11,526 nucleotides of DNA from Candidatus Poseidoniaceae archaeon. Lineage in GTDB: Archaea > Thermoplasmatota > Poseidoniia > Poseidoniales > Poseidoniaceae. The translations under genes and the position numbers were made by a program. The notes beneath the pieces were generated by a model that saw only the letters and a list, made by a program, of their open reading frames with translations, was not told the DNA's origin and did no database searches. The stretch's first letter is position 1. Every line of letters starts with the position of its first letter. The DNA is taken from the NCBI GenBank assembly GCA_013329865.1, contig DUJJ01000057.1, forward strand, positions 1-11,526, given 5' to 3'. Positions 1 to 6,833 of this stretch are shown in pieces.

Positions 1-989
1 GACCATGCATGGTAAGGAAAATAATCACCGTCAGATTTCTTCGCCGGATAAGAGATGCCCATCATGTCCATATTGATGTAAAATCGCAACTCTTTGTCCT
101 GCGGCAAGCAATAGTCACAGTTGTTATTGGCAAATGCGTTAGAGCCACGCAACCCGGCCTCCTCGCTGGACCAGAGAGCGAGGAATGTATCGCATCTAAC
201 CTCGATATCTAGCAATGCCTTAGCATACAACATAACTGCAACGGTTCCAGCTGTGTTATCGTATGCCCCTTCATAGGTGCCACCACCGGGTGGGCCACCG
301 GGAAGTGCAACATCCATGTGGGCGCCAATTCCCTGCACGCATGAATCATCGTAACCCCTCTTCCACGCAATCACGTTTAGACTCTCTGGCTGGGTTAAAC
401 TGAGTGTATCAGTCACTCGCATCAAGTGAGTTTCATAACCCAATCCTTCGAAGTGGCCATGGAAAAAAGACGCAGCCCGCTCAAATGCGGGGTTAGGTGA
501 GCCCATCCAGCGATTAATGTAGCCGCCACAGAGAGTAGAATCGGCGCAGACACTAGTGATGAAATCCATGTTATCAAACCACTCAGCACCGCTTACTATT
601 GGTTCCCCTTCCGCAACTAGATATTCAAACGACTTTCCTTTACCGTTTGATTCTACGATGGTGATTCTTACATCTTCTGCGTAGGGTATAGGTAGCAGTT
701 TGCCATTTATCTGTTCGTCAGTAACTGTTGCGAACCCGTTCGGTATCACGACATCATCAATGAACATCATGACATTATTTGGCACGGAAATTGACCGACC
801 TTTACCAGCGAGGAAAAATGTGTGCCATTCTCCCCCACGTAATTCGGCATCTGCAGCATCAGTAAAATCAATTTGGAATCCAGCAATGTCAAATTCGCTG
901 TCCGGAGAGTTTTCACCAAAGCATCCCGAAATCGACGCGGAGAATAAGACTAAAATGAGGAGTAAACTCTTAGTTAATTCGTTCCCCAT
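1..989 (-). CDS. M28-family zinc metallopeptidase lipoprotein (N-terminal part, cut by window edge)
   Basis: This reading frame stays open from an ATG at 989 to the left edge, giving 329 complete codons. The start is preceded by AGGTGAT five bases upstream. Residues 1-23 form a lipoprotein signal: a charged N-terminus, the hydrophobic run LLLILVLF, and SISGC with lipidation Cys23. Residues 24-200 are a variable N-terminal region with no recognised domain. From about 205 the M28 metal site is clear: GAHMDV (His224, Asp226), AYDNTAG (Asp244, the bridging ligand), SSEEAGLRGS (catalytic Glu276 and ligand Glu277) and NMDMMG (Asp308). The last expected ligand, a C-terminal His, would lie beyond the window. 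M28 enzymes are di-zinc aminopeptidases or carboxypeptidases. With the lipobox, this one should sit on the outer face of the membrane and trim peptides. It shares its strand with the giant subtilase, separated only by a tRNA, which suggests joint use of extracellular protein. The exact substrate specificity cannot be read. Confidence 0.9.
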   Translation of the reverse strand, partial: MGNELTKSLLLILVLFSASISGCFGENSPDSEFDIAGFQIDFTDAADAELRGGEWHTFFLAGKGRSISVPNNVMMFIDDVVIPNGFATVTDEQINGKLLPIPYAEDVRITIVESNGKGKSFEYLVAEGEPIVSGAEWFDNMDFITSVCADSTLCGGYINRWMGSPNPAFERAASFFHGHFEGLGYETHLMRVTDTLSLTQPESLNVIAWKRGYDDSCVQGIGAHMDVALPGGPPGGGTYEGAYDNTAGTVAVMLYAKALLDIEVRCDTFLALWSSEEAGLRGSNAFANNNCDYCLPQDKELRFYINMDMMGISYPAKKSDGDYFPYHAW

Positions 990-992
990 AAT

Positions 993-999
993 ATCACCT
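993..999 (-). promoter_or_regulatory. Shine-Dalgarno of the M28 lipoprotein gene
   Basis: Read on the minus strand, AGGTGAT ends three bases before the ATG at 989. It is a strong match to the 16S anti-SD complement. It fixes the lipoprotein start, which also gives an ideal signal peptide. Confidence 0.6.
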
Positions 1000-1027
1000 A
1001 AACCCTGACACTGATAGACTTTACCAG

Positions 1028-1038
1028 TTTTATTATTA
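1028..1038 (-). promoter_or_regulatory. candidate TATA box of the M28 lipoprotein gene
   Basis: The minus strand reads TAATAATAAAA here, the most A/T-rich stretch between the tRNA 3' end and the lipoprotein start. At the usual archaeal spacing of about 25 bases, transcription would start near 1005-1010. That leaves a short leader that includes the Shine-Dalgarno motif at 993-999. It implies that the peptidase gene has its own promoter and is not a read-through product of the tRNA. This is inferred from spacing and composition only. Confidence 0.35.
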
Positions 1039-1058
1039 CGTTATCACGGAGGATTGTG

Positions 1059-1133
1059 TGGTGCGGATAGCGGGAGTCGAACCCACGACATAAGGTTGGA
1101 AACCTCAGATGATAACCACTTCACCATATCCGC
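1059..1133 (-). tRNA. tRNA-Gly (anticodon UCC), CCA encoded
   Basis: The minus strand folds into a complete cloverleaf. The acceptor stem is GCGGATA with TATCCGC (seven pairs). The D stem is GTGA/TCAT with GG in its loop. The anticodon stem is TGAGG/CCTTA around the loop TTTCCAA. The T arm is GTGGG-TTCGACT-CCCGC. The anticodon TCC occupies 1098-1100, so it reads GGA and possibly other Gly codons by wobble. The discriminator is A73, as expected for archaeal tRNA-Gly, and the genome continues with CCA (1059-1061). The variable loop has four bases and there is no intron. The mature body without CCA is 1062-1133, 72 nt. It lies between two peptidase genes on the same strand. Confidence 0.96.
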
Positions 1134-1183
1134 GACAATGCTTCGCAACAGTAATCACTCTTTGAGTCAATCGGTTAGAATAA

Positions 1184-4100
1184 CTACTCAAATCCTGGAG
1201 GTGGTGGTGGAATAAGACGATTAAGACCAAACTCTGCTCGGCGGTTTACCGAATTGCTATCTTTACCAGTCAGTCTGGCTTTGAGGACATTTTGTGCATG
1301 TTCTCGTCGCTCGATATTCCGACGCGTAGTATTCGATTTACCTCTAGCATACAGTGTGCCAACAAGCAGCAGCAATACCAAAGCCCCTAGCCCTGCCTGC
1401 ACTGTCTGTTGTTTTAGCAATCTGTTGATAGCATCAGTTTGGTCGTCGACGGTGCTTGACTTCAGCCTTGAATCTTGGGCCCTCAGCGTTACTGTGGTGG
1501 AATCAAGAGCGAAATCAGCCCCTGTCTCGGTGGCTGTAATAACGAGTTGATAGTTTCCTAGCTTTTCTACCTCGCCTGAGAAAATCATTACCTGTGACTC
1601 GACCTGGTTCACGTTGAATATGACGTTCTCAACATTTGAGTCGGCAATTATTCCGGATATCGCTTGCCACTCAACCCTTATCCCAGAGTTTGTCATTTCT
1701 GTGCTTATAGTACAGGTAAATGAAAACCAGTTCCCGCCAGCAAGATCTATTTCTATTGTGTCTTCAGTACAAGCCAAATCACCCTCGCCTGCGTTTCTGG
1801 ACGGATCACTCGGCCAGTGGTCGAGTTTGTATGCTCCCGCAGTTTGGTTATCACCCCATCCATCGCCGTCAGAGTCCGACCACTGTGATTTCTCTGTTGG
1901 GAAGACATCTTCAACATCAGCCCACCCATCTTCATCCAAATCCGGACAGCCTAAGTTTGAGCCAAGCCATGCAGTACCAAATTCACTTGGACAACTATCG
2001 CCCATTGTACCGAATTCATTATCACCGAACGTATCTAAGTCACTGTCGAACCACTGTGAATCATCGCCCAGCCAAAGGTCATTCTCGTCGCTAGCGCCGT
2101 CACCATCCTCATCTGGACAGCCATATTGGTCCAAGGTTGAAGTCCCAATCACAGTTGGGCAGGAGTCCGGAGTCAAGCCGGCTGGATTGTCACCGAAACC
2201 GTCACCGTCGGTATCTGACCATTGAGTGCCGTCACTTGGAAATGCGTCTTCTGATTGAGCTGTGCCATCATTGTCATCATCGGGGCAGCCAAACAAACCG
2301 ACATTCGAAGCGCCCGCTACCGTTGGACAGTCATCCGCTTCATAACCGCCGGGATTATCGCCGTAACCGTCACCATCGCCATCTGCCCACTGAGTTGATT
2401 CTAAAGGAAACGCATCAGCGCCATTACCAACATCCCATCCAGCATTGTTTTCTGATGGCAAAGTAGGGTCGGAATAACCATCGCCATCGCTGTCAGGACA
2501 ACCTAATCGGTCAGTTGTTGAGTTACCTGGCACCGTGATACAATTATCTTCAAGGTCATCATATCCATCACCATCAGAGTCCTGACTACGGGTTGGGTCA
2601 TCAGGGAACGCGTCATTGAGATTAGAAATGCCATCCCCATCATTGTCAGGACAGCCCTTACGGTCCACACTGGACGTACCCGGCTCGGTAGGGCAAGAGT
2701 CAGGATCTATGCCGAATGCGTTGTCGCCATAACCATCACCATCACCGTCTAACCATTGGGTAGCATTATTCGGTAATTCATCTTGCACATTATCCCAGCC
2801 ATCACCATCGGAATCTGGACAACCTAGTCGGTTACCTAGAGTTGAATTTCCTGCCACAGTAGGGCATGAGTCGGGATTTACACCGGCTAGATTATCACCA
2901 TAACCATCACCATCGGTATCAGCCCATTGAGTAGGCTCATCTGGCTGGGCATCATCGTTGTCAGCGTAACCATCGCCATCAGAATCTGGGCATCCCAGGA
3001 TTCCATTTCGCCATGAGTTTCCAGGAGTATTTGGGCAACTGTCTCCATCATTTCCGGTGAGTTCATCACCGTAACCGTCAGAGTCACTATCACTCCACTG
3101 AGAATCGTCATTAGGGAAGACATCTGCACCATCGGAATAACTCCATGATTCATCGATATCTGAGTAACCATCACCGTCAGAATCCGGGCAGCCCTGTCGG
3201 TCTTGTGAGGAATATCCTTCAATCCCAGGGCAGTCATCATCAATGACATCATCTACGCCATCGCCATCAGCATCAGCCCAGCGTGTCGAGTCGCTAGGAA
3301 ATGCATCTGCACCGTTGGCTGCTGTCCACGCGCCATCAGGGTCAGACCATCCGTCGCCATCGGAATCTGGACAGCCTAAACGATCATTTGCGGAGGTGCC
3401 ACTAACGAATGGACAGCCATCACCATTGGTCCCGCTGGCATTGTCTCCGTAACCATCACCATCACTGTCTGCCCACTGCGTTACATCATTTGGCCACAGG
3501 TCAGCACCGTTGGCTGCAGTCCATCCTGGAGTCGAATCAGAATACCCATCACCATCAGTATCCGGACAACCTAGTCTATCTTGAGTGCTAAAGCCTTGAA
3601 CTCCAACACAACCATCTGGGTTGTTTCCGGCTGGATTGTCGCCGTAGCCATCGCTGTCGGCATCCTCCCACTGTGAATTATCTGATGGGAACGGGTCATC
3701 AGTATCAGCATAGCCATCATTGTCAGCATCAGGACAACCTAAATTCCCCAGTTGATTGGATGTGCCGAAATCAACTGGACATGAGTCTGGATTGACGCCT
3801 GCGGCGTTGTCGCCGTAACCATCACCATCTTGGTCAGCCCACTGCGTAACCTCGTTGACAAATGCATCAGCTCCGTTGCCAGTTGTCCAACCACCGGTGG
3901 GATCTGACCAACCATCGCCATCTGTATCTGTGCAGCCATATCTGTCTTGATACGAAGCTCCAGTGATTCCAATACAAGCATCCCCAAACGTCCCGCTGGA
4001 GTTGTCGCCGAAGGTATCCCCGTCTGCATCAACCCACTGAGTGGCGTTACCGGTAAAGGCATCTGCTCCATCACCAACATCCCAAGATGGTCCGTTGTTG

Positions 4101-6718
4101 CCTGAGGGGTCGGGGTCACTGTAACCATCACCATCGTCGTCTGGACATCCGGCACGGTCTTGATTTGAAGTACCAACTACAGTGGGGCACGAATCAGCAC
4201 CACTGGCAATTGGCCAACCACCATCTGGGTCTGAGAAACCATCACCGTCACTGTCGCCGCAGCCAAATCGATCTAGTGTTGAAGCGCCAGGAGATACCGG
4301 GCAAGCGTCGGGTTGGAGGCCTGCGGAGTTGTCTCCATAGCCGTCACCATCTTGGTCAGCCCACTGTGTTGGCTCGTTAACAAAAGCGTCTGCGCCATTT
4401 GCGATTGTCCATCCACCGTCTGGGTCGGAGTATCCATCGCCATCACTGTCCGGACAGCCTGTTCTATCTACAGCCGAGGTTCCAGCCACATTCATACAAT
4501 CATCCATACTGTCCTCTATTCCATCCAAGTCGGCGTCGAGGGTCAAATTCACTAACGGAACTTCATGATTGATTGCTAGGGAGAAAAATTGTGGTCCAGT
4601 CGGGACATTGGTTCCAACAACATGGACTTCCCAGGTTCCTGCTGCTGGTGCTGATATATTCATAACTCGTAGATTATTCAAGTTGTCATTTAGGTCGTAT
4701 ACAGTTCCGCTTGGATCGGTCAATGAAAGGTCGAGGTCATTTACCAAGTATGGACTAACTCCAGGAGAGGCAGCAGGGTCTGGATATGCTAGCGCAACTT
4801 GTAGGTCATGGGCTCCGCTAGGTAGTGTGAAACTCCACCCCCGATCATCTGATGTGCTCAATGATTCATTGTGCACAAAGTTTGTTTGCACTGCGCTATA
4901 CATGTTCAATCGACCATTACCTTCATGCATGTTGGGGATTGCCTCACCAGCGCCGTTGGTAGGACTGCCGTATTGTCCTGCCATGTCACTTGTCGAGGCA
5001 CCTAAAATCGCCTTAACCAAATACGAGGTTGGGTCGGCGATTCCGACATTTTCAATTAGGTGTTCCAACAATAAGGCTGTTGCTCCAGCAGCAATTGGGG
5101 TTGCCATACTGGTGCCACCCATGTAGCAATATTCAGTCTCGGCACTGTCAGAGCCCCAGCCACATGATGACGCGGCAGGTCCGGAAAATCTTGATTTTGT
5201 TGAATAAATATGAGTTCCAGGTGCGACAAAGTCTGGTTTAATTCGGCCATCCTCGGTCGGTCCTCGACCTGAGAAATCCGCCATTCCATCGGCATTATCT
5301 GCAAAACTACCTCTTGACGGACGGTAATTTTCAGAGGCTCCAATAGATATCGAATTTTTTGCTGTTGCCTCCCACAACAGTGAGTTATCGTCGATTTCAC
5401 CATCGCCATTACCATCGGTAGCGTCGTTACCATTTGCGAACATTATGACCAACTGTTTGTGGGTCATAGCGCTCATGTCGATTTGCATTGAACCTGTAGA
5501 ATAGAGGCCATAATCATTGCATGGATCACCTTCACCAGGTCTAATGCAGCCGCCCCAAGAATTTGTATGGATGTGACTGCCATTCTCCACAGCAACGTTG
5601 AAAAAATCCTGATAATTGTTCGGAATACCGCCTAAGCCACCACTTTGTTCGAAGGCGTGAACAAGTAGCTGAGCTTCCGGAGCAATTCCAACAACTGCTC
5701 CACCGCTGGAAGTGCCGTCACCTAATACGGAACCCGCAACGTGGGTGCCGTGGCCGTGATCATCATCCGGACCATCGTCACACGGTCCGGGGTCTGTTGG
5801 ACTATTCCATGTGCAATGAGATTGAGGGATTGGCCAAGAATAAATCCCCAAAATATGGTCGCTAAAATCGGGGTGCATTGTTAAATCATTCACCCCACTA
5901 TCAAGACCAGTGTCGCCCACAGTGACGATTATTCCGCTGCCATCCAAACCAGACCACGAACTGTCTAGTGCCGACATTTTGGTATTATCTCGTATGTCAT
6001 CAGAGTTGATGATGGTGTTGGCAACCGAGTTTTGTATAAACGCTACCGGCTTCTCTTCTAGCCACTCGATTTCATCCTGACTAGACAGCCAATTTACTCC
6101 TGATATTCCGGTTTCTACGGTCGCAAATCTGCTGCTGTATGATAGTATGTTGATGTCGTCTCTGTCGTGAATGCCGGCAGGTAAATCATATCCTGATAAC
6201 ACTATGTCAACTATTATGTGATTGTTCGAAAGTAGTGATTCAGCTAATCCATGGCGAATCTTATCGACTGCGTCCAGTTTGCTAATACCTAGAACAGACA
6301 TCTCATTTAGTTGGTCGATATTGACATCATTCAATTTGCAACTAAAACCATTAGGAGGCATGAATGTGTCACACTCGATACCGTTCTCAGCTAACTCATA
6401 ACGCCACTCAGTAGGAACTGGGAATTGGTGGGTGAGGATGTATCTGCCATCAAGGTCCTGCTGTCCAGTCCATTGGGTAAATTGGTCGATTGGGATCACT
6501 GATGTTGTCCGGTAAAGCAGAGTAACTTCACCAGCAGAATGCTCACTGGCAAACCAACCGTTGATTATCTCCTCACTCGGAGTTATGCCAATTCGTTCCA
6601 ACGATTCAAGCTGGTCTGAGTCATCAACCACAATTTGGGGAGGGTTTCCATCGTCAGCCATGGTCATAGGTGCAATTAATTGTAAGATAAAAAACAGACA
6701 AATAGTCACAGATTTCAT
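1184..6718 (-). CDS. giant membrane-anchored subtilase (S8) with 15 TSP3-like Ca-binding repeats
   Basis: This is a secreted serine endopeptidase of about 1844 aa. I start it at the ATG at 6718 because GGAG lies seven bases upstream and the product begins with a clean signal peptide (MKSVTICLFFILQLIAPMTMA, cut after Ala21). The ATG at 6763 would add 15 residues ahead of the signal. Residues 22-245 look like a prodomain. The S8 domain (about 255-610) has Asp269 (VGDTG), His323 (HGHGTHVAG), the oxyanion Asn431 (ANGND) and Ser537 (GTSMATP). A beta-sandwich like those of long subtilases follows (about 615-720). Residues 728-1625 are 15 acidic DxDxDG repeats resembling thrombospondin type 3. Next come a Cys-paired Ig-like domain (about 1645-1746), one membrane helix (1772-1791) and a basic 53-residue tail ending PPPPPGFE. 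The catalytic domain should therefore lie outside, held off the membrane by a stiff calcium-loaded stalk. The role is probably degradation of extracellular protein, but processing of surface proteins is also possible. Confidence 0.93.
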   Translation of the reverse strand: MKSVTICLFFILQLIAPMTMADDGNPPQIVVDDSDQLESLERIGITPSEEIINGWFASEHSAGEVTLLYRTTSVIPIDQFTQWTGQQDLDGRYILTHQFPVPTEWRYELAENGIECDTFMPPNGFSCKLNDVNIDQLNEMSVLGISKLDAVDKIRHGLAESLLSNNHIIVDIVLSGYDLPAGIHDRDDINILSYSSRFATVETGISGVNWLSSQDEIEWLEEKPVAFIQNSVANTIINSDDIRDNTKMSALDSSWSGLDGSGIIVTVGDTGLDSGVNDLTMHPDFSDHILGIYSWPIPQSHCTWNSPTDPGPCDDGPDDDHGHGTHVAGSVLGDGTSSGGAVVGIAPEAQLLVHAFEQSGGLGGIPNNYQDFFNVAVENGSHIHTNSWGGCIRPGEGDPCNDYGLYSTGSMQIDMSAMTHKQLVIMFANGNDATDGNGDGEIDDNSLLWEATAKNSISIGASENYRPSRGSFADNADGMADFSGRGPTEDGRIKPDFVAPGTHIYSTKSRFSGPAASSCGWGSDSAETEYCYMGGTSMATPIAAGATALLLEHLIENVGIADPTSYLVKAILGASTSDMAGQYGSPTNGAGEAIPNMHEGNGRLNMYSAVQTNFVHNESLSTSDDRGWSFTLPSGAHDLQVALAYPDPAASPGVSPYLVNDLDLSLTDPSGTVYDLNDNLNNLRVMNISAPAAGTWEVHVVGTNVPTGPQFFSLAINHEVPLVNLTLDADLDGIEDSMDDCMNVAGTSAVDRTGCPDSDGDGYSDPDGGWTIANGADAFVNEPTQWADQDGDGYGDNSAGLQPDACPVSPGASTLDRFGCGDSDGDGFSDPDGGWPIASGADSCPTVVGTSNQDRAGCPDDDGDGYSDPDPSGNNGPSWDVGDGADAFTGNATQWVDADGDTFGDNSSGTFGDACIGITGASYQDRYGCTDTDGDGWSDPTGGWTTGNGADAFVNEVTQWADQDGDGYGDNAAGVNPDSCPVDFGTSNQLGNLGCPDADNDGYADTDDPFPSDNSQWEDADSDGYGDNPAGNNPDGCVGVQGFSTQDRLGCPDTDGDGYSDSTPGWTAANGADLWPNDVTQWADSDGDGYGDNASGTNGDGCPFVSGTSANDRLGCPDSDGDGWSDPDGAWTAANGADAFPSDSTRWADADGDGVDDVIDDDCPGIEGYSSQDRQGCPDSDGDGYSDIDESWSYSDGADVFPNDDSQWSDSDSDGYGDELTGNDGDSCPNTPGNSWRNGILGCPDSDGDGYADNDDAQPDEPTQWADTDGDGYGDNLAGVNPDSCPTVAGNSTLGNRLGCPDSDGDGWDNVQDELPNNATQWLDGDGDGYGDNAFGIDPDSCPTEPGTSSVDRKGCPDNDGDGISNLNDAFPDDPTRSQDSDGDGYDDLEDNCITVPGNSTTDRLGCPDSDGDGYSDPTLPSENNAGWDVGNGADAFPLESTQWADGDGDGYGDNPGGYEADDCPTVAGASNVGLFGCPDDDNDGTAQSEDAFPSDGTQWSDTDGDGFGDNPAGLTPDSCPTVIGTSTLDQYGCPDEDGDGASDENDLWLGDDSQWFDSDLDTFGDNEFGTMGDSCPSEFGTAWLGSNLGCPDLDEDGWADVEDVFPTEKSQWSDSDGDGWGDNQTAGAYKLDHWPSDPSRNAGEGDLACTEDTIEIDLAGGNWFSFTCTISTEMTNSGIRVEWQAISGIIADSNVENVIFNVNQVESQVMIFSGEVEKLGNYQLVITATETGADFALDSTTVTLRAQDSRLKSSTVDDQTDAINRLLKQQTVQAGLGALVLLLLVGTLYARGKSNTTRRNIERREHAQNVLKARLTGKDSNSVNRRAEFGLNRLIPPPPPGFE
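1845..4537 (-). repeat. 15 tandem TSP3-like acidic repeats within the subtilase
   Basis: This coding repeat array is about 2.7 kb. A full unit reads: GCPDSDGDGYSD, a variable part (long form with GW and NGADAF, short form with DDAFP), TQWADxDGDGYGDN, and DSCP-x3-G-x-S-x2-D-R before the next GCPD. I count 15 GC[PGT]D cores, 14 second DxDxDG half-units, and a Cys pair in every unit (C-x13 or x14-C). The alternating Asp at DxDxDG matches the calcium-binding loops of thrombospondin type 3 repeats. Repeat 2 lacks its second half. On the plus strand the array appears as recurring ccatcaccatc-type sequence, which creates several spurious open frames. Confidence 0.88.
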
Positions 6719-6725
6719 CGACAGA

Positions 6726-6729
6726 CTCC
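6726..6729 (-). promoter_or_regulatory. Shine-Dalgarno that decides the subtilase start
   Basis: GGAG on the minus strand lies seven bases before the ATG at 6718. The upstream in-frame ATGs at 6763 and 6736 have no comparable motif at a proper distance. The 15 residues between 6763 and 6718 would put two cysteines and an unnatural stretch before the signal peptide, so the downstream start is preferred. Confidence 0.55.
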
Positions 6730-6773
6730 GGCTCATGCACTGGCACTGCACCCGGCCCCTCATGAATGATTTG

Positions 6774-6785
6774 CTTGATTAATCC
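6774..6785 (-). promoter_or_regulatory. weak candidate promoter element of the subtilase gene in the divergent intergenic region
   Basis: The subtilase (start 6718) and the ABC exporter (start 6834) diverge across 115 bases. The minus strand has an A/T-rich GGATTAATCAAG here. If used as a TATA element, transcription would start about 25 bases downstream, leaving a leader that contains the GGAG at 6726-6729. Nothing equally convincing is visible for the exporter. GTTGAAAAACC around 6804-6814 lies at about the right distance for a leaderless transcript starting at 6834, but it is a poor TATA match. Confidence 0.22.
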
Positions 6786-6833
6786 CGTTGAATCACTACG
6801 AGAGTTGAAAAACCCAATTGCAGGCCATAGGTC

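Noticed and set aside
700..1008. 102-aa plus-strand frame
   Set aside because: It lies opposite the M28 lipoprotein gene, whose frame has a signal peptide and complete metal-site motifs. The plus frame has no recognisable content.
1059..1133. tRNA as an integration site for a mobile element
   Set aside because: No direct repeat of the tRNA 3' end, no integrase and no foreign-looking genes are present in the window. The neighbours are ordinary cellular genes.
1614..2466. Several long plus-strand frames (including about 200 aa) and shifted minus-strand frames inside the subtilase
   Set aside because: They come from the acidic repeat array: Asp/Gly codons read on other frames give His/Ser/Pro-rich or Met/Val/Thr-rich low-complexity products without starts or domains.
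1845..4537. CRISPR array or non-coding satellite
   Set aside because: The recurring ccatcaccatc-type sequence looks repetitive on the plus strand, but unit lengths vary, there are no constant spacers, and the minus strand is one uninterrupted coding frame with conserved Cys, Trp and Asp.
4569..5126. 185-aa plus-strand frame opposite the subtilase catalytic domain
   Set aside because: It is a shadow of the S8 domain, whose catalytic Ser motif is coded on the minus strand here. No independent initiation signal or domain is present.
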